Of a stretch of 64,000 bases of DNA, positions 50,987 through 59,920 are shown in pieces. Both the position numbers and the translations under genes were made by a program. Position 1 is the stretch's first letter. Each line of letters begins with the position of its first letter. The notes under the pieces are model-generated. The model worked only from the letters and a program-made list of their open reading frames with translations. It ran no database searches and was not told the DNA's origin. This DNA is from Phytoactinopolyspora halophila (GTDB taxonomy: Bacteria > Actinomycetota > Actinomycetes > Jiangellales > Jiangellaceae). The stretch spans positions 124,001 through 188,000 of the forward strand of contig NZ_QMIG01000002.1 in the NCBI RefSeq assembly GCF_003287285.1, given 5' to 3'.

Positions 50987-51923
50987 CCACCGCAGCTCCA
51001 CCGAACCCGGCGCATCCAGCACACGTGCGGATCGCGGAGCGGTGATCGTCGCCGGCGGGTCCGGAGCGCGGATGGGCGGCACCGACAAGCCCGGACTCGT
51101 TGCCGGTGGGCACACGCTTCTCGACATCGCTCTCCACGCGTGCGCGTCCTGCGCGGAGATCGTCGTCGTCGGCCCGCACCGGCCGACGACACGGCAGGTG
51201 ACCTGGACTCGGGAAGAGCCGGCAGGAAGCGGTCCACTCGCCGCCGTCGACGCGGGGATGCGGCTCCTGTCCGAGCACATCACCACCGTGACGATCCTCG
51301 CCGCCGACCTTCCCTTCATCTCCGGCCGCGCCGTCGACCGCCTTCACGACGCCCTCAACTCCACCGGGGCCGACGGTGCCGTGCTCGTCGACGAGAACGG
51401 ACGCCGCCAGTTCCTGACCACCGTCGTCGACCGCGGCGCGCTCGCCACCGCCCTCCACGCGCTCGGCGACGTGCACGATCGGCCACTGCGCCACCTCTTC
51501 GACCGCCTGCGCCTCGTGGATCTGCCCGACACGCGCACCGCCAAGGATGTGGACGTGCCCGCTGACCTGGCACTGTTGACCGCAAAGCCGCACGGAGGGA
51601 CATCGATGACCATGGACACGTTTATCGCCGAGCTGTGCGAGAGACTCGGCGTTCCCGTCGACGACGTCGACGTCAATGCCATCCTGGATCTGGCCAAGGA
51701 CGTGGCTCGCGGCGTCGAGCGGCCTGCCGCGCCGGTCGCCACGTTCGTCGCCGGATACGCCGCCGCCATCAAGGGTGGTGGGACCGAAGCTCTCGAGGAG
51801 GCCGTCGACACGATCGCGGCTCTCGCCGGGGAATGGGCCGACGCGACCGGCGAACCGCCACCCGAGCAGGCCCCACCGCTGCACGACGCGGCCGACGCCG
51901 AGACCCGGAACGCGGGGGCCTGA
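50979..51923 (+). CDS. MobA-like nucleotidyltransferase fused to a DUF6457-like domain
   Basis: A 314-residue protein. Residues 10-205 are a MobA-like fold: VAGGSGARMGGTDKPGLVAG for nucleotide binding, SGPLAAVDAGMRL, and ILAADLPFISG for metal binding. This family attaches GMP or CMP to molybdopterin. Residues 210-300 (MDTFIAELCERLGV, LDLAKDVARGVERPAAPVAT) match a small helical domain normally encoded as a separate gene beside molybdenum-cofactor genes. ATG at 50979 is used; an ATG at 50967 is possible. Translationally coupled to both neighbours. Confidence 0.82.
   Translation: MADHRSSTEPGASSTRADRGAVIVAGGSGARMGGTDKPGLVAGGHTLLDIALHACASCAEIVVVGPHRPTTRQVTWTREEPAGSGPLAAVDAGMRLLSEHITTVTILAADLPFISGRAVDRLHDALNSTGADGAVLVDENGRRQFLTTVVDRGALATALHALGDVHDRPLRHLFDRLRLVDLPDTRTAKDVDVPADLALLTAKPHGGTSMTMDTFIAELCERLGVPVDDVDVNAILDLAKDVARGVERPAAPVATFVAGYAAAIKGGGTEALEEAVDTIAALAGEWADATGEPPPEQAPPLHDAADAETRNAGA
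51606..51923 (+). CDS. Possible separately initiated DUF6457-like protein
   Basis: Inside the fusion gene, GGAGGGA at 51594-51600 precedes ATG codons at 51606 and 51612, in the same frame. The site is stronger than that of the gene itself and stands at exactly the join between the two domains. A 105- or 103-residue DUF6457 protein could therefore be made independently as well as fused. Expression is inferred. Confidence 0.5.
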   Translation: MTMDTFIAELCERLGVPVDDVDVNAILDLAKDVARGVERPAAPVATFVAGYAAAIKGGGTEALEEAVDTIAALAGEWADATGEPPPEQAPPLHDAADAETRNAGA

Positions 51924-52900
51924 TGCACGCCGTCGTCATCACCGAACCAGGAGAACCCGGCGTCCTGGCCTGGCACGAGGTTCCCGAGCCCGAATGTGGC
52001 TCCGACGAGGTCATCCTCGACGTCGCGGCGTCGGCGGTCAATCGGGCGGACCTCCTCCAGCGGCAAGGGTTCTACCCGCCGCCTCCCGGAACGCCGGAGT
52101 GGCCGGGTCTGGAGTGCAGCGGCACGATCAGCGCGGTCGGTCGTGACGTGACTGGCTGGTCGGTCGGCGATCGCGCCTGTGCCCTTCTCGCCGGGGGTGG
52201 GTACGCCGAACGGGTCGCCGTACCAGCGGGCCAGCTACTTCCCGTTCCGGCAGGAGTCGACCTCGTCACCGCGGCGGCGCTGCCGGAGGTCATGTGCACC
52301 GTGTGGTCGAACGTCGTCATGACGGCCGGCCTGTCGGCAGGCGACGTGCTGCTCGTCCACGGGGGCAGCAGCGGCATCGGCACCACGGCCATCCAGGTCG
52401 GGGTGGCGCTGGGTGCCACGGTCGCCGTCACCGCGGGAACGGCGAGCAAGCTGGAGCGCTGCGCCCAGCTCGGAGCATCCGTCCTGGTCAACTATCGTGA
52501 ACAGGATTTCGTCCAGACAGTGCGCGAGGCGACCGGCGGACACGGCGCCGACATCGTCCTCGACATCATCGGTGCCAAGTATCTCGATTCGAACCTCGAC
52601 GTCCTGGCCACCGGTGGCCGTATCGTCGTCATCGGCCTCCAGGGAGGTCGCAAGGCCGAGATAGATCTGCGCGCCCTGATGGGCAAGCGCGCTTCGCTCA
52701 TCGGGAGCACGTTGCGAGCCAGGCCGAGCCGGGAGAAGGCCGCCATCATCGACGAGGTCCGGCACCATCTGTGGCCACTGATCGAGCGTGGTGCGGTGGT
52801 ACCGGTCATCGACTCCACCGTGCCGATGCACGACGCCGCCACGGCTCATCAGCGAGTCCAGGACAGCGCCCATATCGGCAAGGTTCTGCTGACGCTCTGA
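51923..52900 (+). CDS. NAD(P)H quinone oxidoreductase, zeta-crystallin-like
   Basis: A 325-residue MDR protein without zinc ligands. AVNRADLLQRQGFYPPPPGT is the TP53I3/PIG3-type quinone reductase signature, and VHGGSSGIGTTAIQVGVALG the NADPH-binding motif. It reduces quinones with NADPH. The ATG overlaps the preceding TGA (TGATG), so it is in the amidase-MobA operon. GGTGGGTACGCE-like glycine-rich LLAGGGYAERVAVPAGQLLP is intact. Confidence 0.92.
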   Translation: MHAVVITEPGEPGVLAWHEVPEPECGSDEVILDVAASAVNRADLLQRQGFYPPPPGTPEWPGLECSGTISAVGRDVTGWSVGDRACALLAGGGYAERVAVPAGQLLPVPAGVDLVTAAALPEVMCTVWSNVVMTAGLSAGDVLLVHGGSSGIGTTAIQVGVALGATVAVTAGTASKLERCAQLGASVLVNYREQDFVQTVREATGGHGADIVLDIIGAKYLDSNLDVLATGGRIVVIGLQGGRKAEIDLRALMGKRASLIGSTLRARPSREKAAIIDEVRHHLWPLIERGAVVPVIDSTVPMHDAATAHQRVQDSAHIGKVLLTL

Positions 52901-52942
52901 TCGGCTCCCTGCGGACGATCACGCCCGGCGTGTCCGGGCATT

Positions 52943-52979
52943 CCAACATGATCATTCTGAACCGGAGTGTCAATGTTGG
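52943..52979. repeat. Inverted repeat before bpa
   Basis: CCAACAT (52943-52949) and ATGTTGG (52973-52979) form a 7-bp stem. The segment AACATGATCATTCTGAA (52945-52961) matches 42773-42789 at 16 of 17 bases, also at a gene end. It may serve as terminator of the quinone reductase operon or as a control element of bpa. Confidence 0.4.
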
Positions 52980-53003
52980 CTGTGTCTGCGTCAAGATGGA
53001 CGT

Positions 53004-53591
53004 ATGACGGAGTCGAATGAAAACGCCGGGCAGTCGGACGAGCAGCAGTCCGGCGACAAGCCGCGAGTGCTCGTAGTTGGACCTGAGGGCATGGCCATGG
53101 GTTCTCCCGACGAAGGCAACGAAAACGAACAGAGCGAATTGACCGATCTCGTCGAACAGCCAGCGAAGGTCATGCGAATCGGCAGCATGATCAAGCAGTT
53201 GCTCGACGAGGTGAAAGCCGCGCCGCTCGACGAAGCGAGCCGACGCCGGCTGGGCGAGATCCACCGGAGGTCGATCGAGGAGCTCGAAGACGGTCTCGCG
53301 CCGGAACTCGTGTCCGAGCTCGAGCGCCTGGCCCTCCCGTTCGACCAAGACGCCGTGCCCAGCGAGTCCGAGCTGCGGGTCGCCAAGGCTCAACTGGTCG
53401 GCTGGCTCGAGGGATTGTTCCACGGCATCCAGACGACCCTGTTCGCTCAGCAGATGGCGGCCCGTGCCCAGCTCGAACAGATGCGCAAGGCGTTGCCGCC
53501 CGGTGTCCAGCTAGGCGGCCAGGGCGGCGCCCCCGGTGGCCAGCAGCAACAGCCCGGCGAGGGAGATCAGCGCAGCGGCATGTATCTCTAA
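53004..53591 (+). CDS. bpa: Bacterial proteasome activator
   Basis: A 195-residue Bpa/PafE homologue. The central four-helix region carries the conserved LTDLVEQPAKVMRIGSMIKQ, APLDEASRRRLGEIHRRSIE, ELEDGLAPELVSELERL and VGWLEGLFHGIQTTLFAQQM. The C-terminus GMYL corresponds to the GQYL proteasome-docking motif. Bpa forms a ring that opens the 20S core without ATP and feeds it unfolded proteins. A Gln/Gly-rich linker precedes the tail. The gene implies that this organism has a 20S proteasome. Confidence 0.93.
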   Translation: MTESNENAGQSDEQQSGDKPRVLVVGPEGMAMGSPDEGNENEQSELTDLVEQPAKVMRIGSMIKQLLDEVKAAPLDEASRRRLGEIHRRSIEELEDGLAPELVSELERLALPFDQDAVPSESELRVAKAQLVGWLEGLFHGIQTTLFAQQMAARAQLEQMRKALPPGVQLGGQGGAPGGQQQQPGEGDQRSGMYL

Positions 53592-53690
53592 GCCGAGCGG
53601 GACCGGGCCCGCCATCGGCGGAGCACCGGTCCCGCAGGTCGCTCACCAGCGAGGCGACATCCGAGATGCTTGCTGTCCCGTGCTCCGGGC

Positions 53691-54152
53691 TCAGCCAGAC
53701 TGCACGGCCGACATGTGCCGTTCGATGAGGTCGCCCAGCCTGGGCAGGGCATCCTCGACATGCTTCTTGGCCTGCGGCCGTAGCCTCGCGTATGCCTTCT
53801 TGACGCTCTCCCGGCGCGAGTTCTCGGCGCGGTCGTCCGTCACGCCCAGCAGGGCATCGGCTACGTCCGACGAGTTGGCCACGAGATGGTCGGCAAACGA
53901 GCCCTCCCCCGAAGCTTGATGCTGAGCGTAGAACGGTTCGACACTGTCGACGAAGCGATCGAGCATGCTGTCCACGGCCTCAGAAACGAACGTCGAGTTC
54001 ATCTTCTTGACGACCGCGTAGCCGCTCTTCACGGCCATACCGCCGACACCGTTCTTCTCTGCCACCTCGGCGTCGATGAGTTGCTCGATGTCCTTGATGA
54101 CCGTTGCCCGCCGATCGGGAGCGAGCAAGGCTTCCTTCAGCACTTCTGTCAT
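53691..54152 (-). CDS. Conserved actinobacterial helical protein (DUF6918-like)
   Basis: A 153-residue all-helical protein: TEVLKEALLAPDRRATVIKD, AEVAEKNGVGGMAVKSGYAV and FVDSVEPFYAQHQASGEGSF. It matches, from memory, a family of small actinobacterial proteins without known role. The ATG at 54152 has GAAGGACG upstream; longer in-frame extension is not protein-like. It has no membrane segment. It converges on bpa. Confidence 0.8.
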   Translation of the reverse strand: MTEVLKEALLAPDRRATVIKDIEQLIDAEVAEKNGVGGMAVKSGYAVVKKMNSTFVSEAVDSMLDRFVDSVEPFYAQHQASGEGSFADHLVANSSDVADALLGVTDDRAENSRRESVKKAYARLRPQAKKHVEDALPRLGDLIERHMSAVQSG

Positions 54153-54318
54153 GTGTTGACGTCCTTCGCGTGTGGAGAATGACCTCGTTGCCCCCGTTCG
54201 TGGCAACTTTAAAGCACGCGCCTGAGCGACCATCGCCCGGGGAGGAACGTACGTGCGCGGTGCTGACCTCGAACAGGGCGGCCACGACAGCAGGCGGGGA
54301 CGCGCTCGGACCGGAAAC

Positions 54319-55131
54319 CTACCGATCGCCGAAAATGCCGTTGAGCAGCAGCGCCAGCCCGTCGTCGTCGACGCTTGCACACACGGCGTCGGCTATCGCC
54401 TTCACGTCATCGGGTGCCTGCCCCATCGAGACGCCCACGCCGGCCCACTGCAACATCTCCATGTCGTTGTAGCCGTCACCGATGGCCAGCGTGTCCGATG
54501 CGGGGCATCCGAGCCGTTCCGCGACCGTCACCAGGCCGGTCGCCTTGGAGATTCCCAGGGGCATGATGTCGAGCCACGCGGTGTAGCCGATCGCATAGTC
54601 GACACTGGGCAGCCCCGACGCGTGCGCCAGCTCGCGCAGCCGCGCGCGGTCACCGTTCGGCCACCGGACGACGACGCGCGTCACCGGGCCATCCAGCAGC
54701 GCGTCGTGGTCGACCACCGTCACCTCGCCGTCGAGCTCGCCCGCCGGGAAATCACCGGTGACCCGGAAGCCCACGCCGAGCTCCTCCACGGCGAGAAGGG
54801 CGTCGGGAATCGCTTCCGTGAAATACCGCACCGGGTCGCTGGCGTCGAATGTCACGACGTCGATGGGAGCCCGGATCGACATGTCCGCCACGACCGCCCC
54901 GTTCGAGCAGATGGCATACCCGTCGTGCAGGTCCAGCCAGTCCACCACACGCGTCGTGGAGTGCCACGAGCGTCCGGTCGCCACCACGATGTTCGCTCCC
55001 GCGGCGTGCGCGCGGCGCACCGCTTCCACGACGGCCGGCCGGGGCGGGACGTCGACACCCTCGTACGTCACCAACGTGCCGTCAACATCGAGCGCGATCG
55101 TGGACGGACGCCAGCCGTTCAGCCCGTGCAC
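54319..55131 (-). CDS. HAD superfamily hydrolase, Cof type
   Basis: A 270-residue HAD phosphatase. ALDVDGTLV is motif I, VVATGRSW motif II, and AIGDGYNDMEMLQWAGVGVS motif IV, with SKATGLVTVAERLG before it (motif III lysine). The large C2B cap is typical of sugar-phosphate or FMN/PLP phosphatases such as YbjI and Cof. The GTG at 55131 lies three bases after the serS stop, so the genes are co-transcribed. Confidence 0.92.
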   Translation of the reverse strand: MHGLNGWRPSTIALDVDGTLVTYEGVDVPPRPAVVEAVRRAHAAGANIVVATGRSWHSTTRVVDWLDLHDGYAICSNGAVVADMSIRAPIDVVTFDASDPVRYFTEAIPDALLAVEELGVGFRVTGDFPAGELDGEVTVVDHDALLDGPVTRVVVRWPNGDRARLRELAHASGLPSVDYAIGYTAWLDIMPLGISKATGLVTVAERLGCPASDTLAIGDGYNDMEMLQWAGVGVSMGQAPDDVKAIADAVCASVDDDGLALLLNGIFGDR

Positions 55132-55134
55132 CTC

Positions 55135-56403
55135 CTACACCTCACGGCTCCGGGGTTCGAGCAGCTCCCGACCGCCGAGGTACGGACGCAACGCGGTAGG
55201 CACCGCCACCGTGCCGTCGGCACGCTGATGGTTCTCCAGGATCGCCACGATCCACCGCGTCGTGGCCAGGGTGCCGTTGAGCGTGGCAACGGGACGCGTC
55301 CCTCGCTCCGTGCGCTCACGTACACCGAGACGCCGCGCCTGGAACGTCGTGCAGTTCGACGTCGACGTGACCTCCATCCAGCGCGACTGCGACGGCAGCC
55401 ACGCTTCGCAGTCGAACTTGCGGGCCGCGCTGGAGCCGAGATCACCGGCGGCGACGTCGATCACCCGGTAGGGAAGCTCCACCGCGGCGAGCATCTGCTC
55501 TTCCCACGCCAGCAGGCGCTCGTGCTCGGCTTCGGACTCCTCCACCGAACAGTAGGAAAACATCTCCACCTTGTGGAACTGGTGGACGCGGATGATGCCG
55601 CGCGTGTCCTTCCCGTGCGAGCCGGCTTCCCGGCGGTAGCAGGCCGACCAGCCGGCATAGCGCAACGGCCCGGCCGACACGTCGACGATCTCGTCCGAGT
55701 GGTAGCCAGCCAGCGAGACCTCGCTCGTGCCCACCAGGTAGAGGTCGTCGCGTTCGAGCCGGTACACCTCGTCGGCATGCGCCCCGAGAAAACCCGTGCC
55801 CGACATCACCTCCGGGCGGACGAGTGTCGGTGTGATCATGGGCACGAACCCGGCCTCGATGGCGGTGTTCATGGCCAGGTTGAGCAGGCCGAGCTCCAGT
55901 TGCGCCCCGGGTCCGGTGAGAAAGTAGAAACGCGACCCGGACACCTTCGCCCCGCGCGCGCTGTCGATCGCGCCCAGCGACTCGCCGAGGTCGAGATGGT
56001 CCCGAACCTGATCGAGTTGCGGCCGATCCCCCACCTCGCGGAAGACGACGTAGTCGTCCTCGCCACCGGCCGGCACGCCGTCGATGACGATGTTGGACGG
56101 CACCATCGCGAGCTCGTCGAGCCGGGCCTGGGCCTCGTCCGCAGCAGCCTCGGCCGACTTGACCTCGGCCGCCAGCTCCTTCGCCTTGTCCAGAAGGGCC
56201 TGCTTATCGTCGCCGGATGCCTGGGCGATCTCCTTGCTCAGGTTCTTCTGCTCGGCACGCAACCGCTCGAACTCGGCCAGGGCACCACGGCGCGCCTCGT
56301 CGGCGGCCAGAAGGTCGTCGACGACGTCCGGGCTCTCTCCGCGCGCTCGCTGGGAGGCACGCAGACGGTCAGGGTCCTCACGGATCGCACGAATGTCAAG
56401 CAC
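55135..56403 (-). CDS. serS: Seryl-tRNA synthetase
   Basis: A 422-residue class II synthetase. The N-terminal long antiparallel coiled coil (about residues 30-105) binds the variable arm of tRNA-Ser. Motif 2 [20 protein letters not shown] and motif 3 [20 protein letters not shown] are intact; the serine-binding TSEVSLAG is present. The GTG at 56403 gives [16 protein letters not shown], the usual SerRS N-terminus; a TTG at 56409 is in frame. No Shine-Dalgarno is seen. It charges the tRNA-Ser at 44.3 kb among others. Confidence 0.96.
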   Translation of the reverse strand: MLDIRAIREDPDRLRASQRARGESPDVVDDLLAADEARRGALAEFERLRAEQKNLSKEIAQASGDDKQALLDKAKELAAEVKSAEAAADEAQARLDELAMVPSNIVIDGVPAGGEDDYVVFREVGDRPQLDQVRDHLDLGESLGAIDSARGAKVSGSRFYFLTGPGAQLELGLLNLAMNTAIEAGFVPMITPTLVRPEVMSGTGFLGAHADEVYRLERDDLYLVGTSEVSLAGYHSDEIVDVSAGPLRYAGWSACYRREAGSHGKDTRGIIRVHQFHKVEMFSYCSVEESEAEHERLLAWEEQMLAAVELPYRVIDVAAGDLGSSAARKFDCEAWLPSQSRWMEVTSTSNCTTFQARRLGVRERTERGTRPVATLNGTLATTRWIVAILENHQRADGTVAVPTALRPYLGGRELLEPRSREV

Positions 56404-56494
56404 GCACAAGAGCGTATCCGGCCACGAACCCCCGCCGACAACCGATTACCGGATCACCCGGTGTGCCGAACGGGCGATCGTCCCGAATGCCGTA

Positions 56495-57445
56495 CTAGCT
56501 GCCGTTCCGCAGCGACTCCAGCCATTCCGCCGCGTGGCGGAAATCGTCGTTCGTCATGCCCCGTCCGATGGGCGGACGGACGCCGTCGGCACGCGGATAC
56601 GAGCCCAGGTATCGCACCTCGGCACATACCCGGCGCAGGCCCATCAGCGCCTCACCGACGCGCGCATCGTTCACGTGTCCTTCGAAGTCGACGACGAAAC
56701 AGTATCGGCCCATACCGTTGCCCGTCGGGCGAGACTCGATCCGGGTCAGGTTGACACCGCGAGTGGCGAACTGCTCCAGGATCTCCAGGAGCGCTCCGGG
56801 GTGATCGTCACGGATGTATGCGACCGTGCTCGTCTTATCCGATCCCGTCGCCCGTGGCGGTCGGCCGGCCTGGGTGAGCAGGACGAAACGGGTCATTGCC
56901 TCGTGATCGTCACCGATGTCGTCCGCCAGCGCCACCAGGCCATAGTGCTCGGCGGCAATCGGAGCTGCGATCGCGGCGTCGTACGGCGTGCCGTCGAGAC
57001 TCGCTGACTGCGTGGCCACGGCCTCGGCGGCAGCCGACGTCGAGGAGCCGAGGCTTACCGGGACGTCCGGGAGGTTCTTGCTGAGCCACGTCCGGCACTG
57101 GGCCTCGGCCACCGGATGGGTGATCACGTGCCGCACCGCAGCGAGCTCGGTGCCCGGCCGGCTCATGAGCGTAAACGTCACGGGCAACAACAGCTCGGCC
57201 GAAATCAGTACCGGCTCGCCGCGAATCAGCTCGTCGAGCGTGGTATTGACCGATCCCTCGACCGAGTTCTCCAACGGCACCACCGCGCCGGCCACGTCAC
57301 CCGAACGCACCGCGTCGATCGCCGCGTGCACGGTGCTGTGCGGTTCCAGCTCGGCATTCACCAGGCTGGGCAGGCGGCGGGCCGCCGCCTCGGCGAAACT
57401 TCCCTGGGGGCCGAGATACGCATAACGGTCGCTGCTAACAGGCAC
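56495..57445 (-). CDS. pheA: Prephenate dehydratase
   Basis: A 316-residue monofunctional PheA. The dehydratase domain (1-185) has YLGPQGSFAEAAA, VVPLENSVEGSVN and the TRF motif in DHEAMTRFVLL. The ACT domain (200-280) has GALLEILEQFATRGVNLTRI and ESRP for phenylalanine feedback binding. It makes phenylpyruvate for phenylalanine synthesis. It lies upstream of serS on the same strand with about 90 bases between them. Confidence 0.95.
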   Translation of the reverse strand: MPVSSDRYAYLGPQGSFAEAAARRLPSLVNAELEPHSTVHAAIDAVRSGDVAGAVVPLENSVEGSVNTTLDELIRGEPVLISAELLLPVTFTLMSRPGTELAAVRHVITHPVAEAQCRTWLSKNLPDVPVSLGSSTSAAAEAVATQSASLDGTPYDAAIAAPIAAEHYGLVALADDIGDDHEAMTRFVLLTQAGRPPRATGSDKTSTVAYIRDDHPGALLEILEQFATRGVNLTRIESRPTGNGMGRYCFVVDFEGHVNDARVGEALMGLRRVCAEVRYLGSYPRADGVRPPIGRGMTNDDFRHAAEWLESLRNGS

Positions 57446-57520
57446 TCCAATACCCTATCGCTCCGTGCCCGGTCCCGCCCGGCAATCTCGCACCGCCCGG
57501 CACCACGCCCGATCCGCCAC

Positions 57521-59578
57521 TCAGCGCAGCAACGATGGCGTCTCCCAGTCCTTGCCCAGAACGTGATGTTCGAGAAACGCCAGGATGGTCTCGTACCAGA
57601 TCTTGGCGTGCTGCGGGGTGAGGATCCAGTGGTTCTCGTCCGGGAAGTACAGGAACTTGTGCGGCAGCGAATCGTCCTCGAACTGGTACGCCAGCTCGAA
57701 CCACAACCGCAATGCCTGCCCGACGGGCACGCGATAGTCCTTGTCACCGTGGATCACCAGCATCGGTGTTTCGATCGCGCTGACGTGATGATGCGGCGAA
57801 TTCGCCTCCGCCATCTGCGGTGTCATCTCGCGCACCCAGTACCAGGCGGCGTCCGTCGTCGGACCGAAGTCGTCCAGTGCCCAGAGGCTGGCATGGGTCA
57901 CGATGGCGTCGAACCGGTCGGTCTGGCCAGCCACCCAGTTGGCCATGTAGCCACCGAACGAGCCGCCCATCGCCGCCGTGCGGTTGTCGTCGATGTCGCG
58001 GCGCGCCACCGTCGCATCCGTGATCGCCATGAGGTCGGTGAACGGCGCCTGACCCCAGGCGCCCCAGCCGCGCCGGATGAAGTCCAGCCCGTACCCGGTG
58101 GACAGCGCGGGATCGGGCAGGAGGACGGCATAGCCATGGGCGACCATGATCCACGGATTCCACCGCCACGACCACGCGTTCCACGAGTTCATCGGGCCAC
58201 CGTGGATCCACAGCAGCATCGGCGCCGGAGCCTCGGGAGATGTGCCCTCCGGCAACGCGAGCCACGCCCGGATCCGCGTGCCGTCGTCGGCCGCCGTTTC
58301 GATCTCTTCCAGAGTGCCCGGCAGTTCCGGTACCGGCGCCGGTCCCCGCAGCGATTCGGAGTTCTGATCAGCCACATCCACCGCCAGCCGCACCGGGGCC
58401 ATCGGCTCCACGTACGACGTGCGCAACGCGTAGACCCACTGCCCATCCGGTGCGACACAGACGTCGCTGTACGTGTAGTCGTCGGCGGTGAGGCGAGTCA
58501 CCTGCTCGGTAGCCACATCGAGACGGAACACCGGTCCACGCCCGTTCTGATCCGCGGTGACGATCAGCGCGGTCCCGTCCGGTGTCCACTGCGGAGCGCT
58601 TCCTGGCCACAGGTCCCACGCCGCGGTCAGCTCGCGCACCGAGCCGTCGGCAACCGAGACCACGGCGATGTTACGATCACCCGGATCGTCAGAGGTACTG
58701 GACCGCTGCCGGATGACGGCCACGGTGGTCCCGTCCGGGCTGATCTGCGGTTCGCCGTACTCATAGTCGGCCTCGTCGGCGAGCATCCGCCGCTCGCCGG
58801 TCGTGGCGTCGAACGCCACGAGGGCCTGCCGGTAGCCGCCTCGTCGCGGCACGTTCCACGTCGAGACGATCAGCGTACCGTCGGCGCTGATGTCATAGCT
58901 GGCACGTTCGAATGCCCGTCCGGCATCCGGCGTGAGATCGCGCAGCTCGACCGCCCGCTCGTCGGCCGCGTCGTTGCCCGGTTCGAGCTGGCCAGCCAAC
59001 AGCCGGGGGCGATCCGGGCCGAGATCGTGATCCCAGTACCGCACCGGATAACTCTCGTGCAGCACGGCCGAGACCTTCTTCTCCTTGCGCTCCTTGCGCT
59101 TCGCCTCATCGGACTCCGCATCCGTGGCCGAGGGGAACGTGTCCGAGGAGACCACGACCGTACCGGCCTCGCGAGCCACGGCGACGCCGCCTACGCCGCC
59201 CGGCCGCTTGGCCACGACACGCGCCTCGCCCCCGTCGGCCGGAAGGAGCCACAACATCGGCACTTCGTCATCGTCGGAGGACTCCGGATCGGGCCGAGCC
59301 GAACAGAAGAGGAGCGACCCGTCGGGCAGGTAGGCGGCGCCGCTCTCTCCTTTGGCACTACGGGTGAGCCTGCGCGCGGGTCGCTCACCGGCCGGGTCGA
59401 CCTCCCACAGGGAGGTGACGTACCTGGTCTCCTCCGGGTTCAACGTCGCCACACCGGTGACGAGCCGGCGGCCGTCTGGTGACAGCGTGAGGCCACTCAC
59501 GCGGGGCATGGCGACGTACGCATCGAGGTCGTGAAACGGCGTTGGGGGCGGCGAGGTCTCCGCGTCATTGTCGGTCAT
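57521..59578 (-). CDS. S9 family prolyl oligopeptidase/acylaminoacyl peptidase
   Basis: A 685-residue serine peptidase. Residues 30-400 form a WD40-like beta-propeller gate; residues 430-685 are the alpha/beta hydrolase domain. Catalytic residues by motif are Ser540 (GGSFGGYM), Asp614 (HGDKDYRVP) and His650 (ENHW). HGGPMNSWNAWSWRWNPW provides the oxyanion hole region. No signal peptide, so it acts in the cytoplasm on short peptides, like DPP/AAP enzymes of actinobacteria. Confidence 0.93.
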   Translation of the reverse strand: MTDNDAETSPPPTPFHDLDAYVAMPRVSGLTLSPDGRRLVTGVATLNPEETRYVTSLWEVDPAGERPARRLTRSAKGESGAAYLPDGSLLFCSARPDPESSDDDEVPMLWLLPADGGEARVVAKRPGGVGGVAVAREAGTVVVSSDTFPSATDAESDEAKRKERKEKKVSAVLHESYPVRYWDHDLGPDRPRLLAGQLEPGNDAADERAVELRDLTPDAGRAFERASYDISADGTLIVSTWNVPRRGGYRQALVAFDATTGERRMLADEADYEYGEPQISPDGTTVAVIRQRSSTSDDPGDRNIAVVSVADGSVRELTAAWDLWPGSAPQWTPDGTALIVTADQNGRGPVFRLDVATEQVTRLTADDYTYSDVCVAPDGQWVYALRTSYVEPMAPVRLAVDVADQNSESLRGPAPVPELPGTLEEIETAADDGTRIRAWLALPEGTSPEAPAPMLLWIHGGPMNSWNAWSWRWNPWIMVAHGYAVLLPDPALSTGYGLDFIRRGWGAWGQAPFTDLMAITDATVARRDIDDNRTAAMGGSFGGYMANWVAGQTDRFDAIVTHASLWALDDFGPTTDAAWYWVREMTPQMAEANSPHHHVSAIETPMLVIHGDKDYRVPVGQALRLWFELAYQFEDDSLPHKFLYFPDENHWILTPQHAKIWYETILAFLEHHVLGKDWETPSLLR

Positions 59579-59780
59579 CTTCCTTGCTTATCACGACCAG
59601 CGGCCCGGCCCTCCGCCAGAACCACGCGAACACGGGCCAGACGGCTTGATGATCACCCCACGGGTCGACGTGCTCGAACCGTGGGGTCGAATCGATCGAG
59701 GGGATGTGCGCATATGGAGAGTGCCCCGGCGGGTAGGGACACGTCGGGGCCGTATGAACACTACGCCGAACATCCGGGGG

Positions 59781-59810
59781 TTAGCACTCACGGCAAGAGA
59801 GTGCTAATAT
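59781..59810 (+). promoter_or_regulatory. CIRCE operator over the hsp20 promoter
   Basis: TTAGCACTC-N9-GAGTGCTAA at 59781-59807 is a perfect CIRCE element, the HrcA operator. TTAGCA (59781-59786) and TAATAT (59805-59810), 18 bp apart, would be the -35 and -10, so HrcA binding would block the promoter. The remaining spacer from the S9 gene (59579) has no other gene. Leader to the hsp20 start is about 105 nt. Confidence 0.92.
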
Positions 59811-59920
59811 GTGAGTAGCAACCACTGGTCGCCAGGACGACACCGCAGGCGACGGTGGCATCCACACCCAAGGTGGTTCCGCACAAGGCGTGGAACGAAA
59901 GATGTCAGGAGGTGGTTGGT

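Noticed and set aside
54253-56754. Open frame of 833 codons on the plus strand
   Set aside because: It is antisense to the HAD and serS genes, with His/Arg-rich composition caused by codon bias, and has no domain signature.
57116-59482. Open frame of 788 codons on the plus strand
   Set aside because: Antisense to pheA and the S9 peptidase, both of which have intact catalytic motifs.
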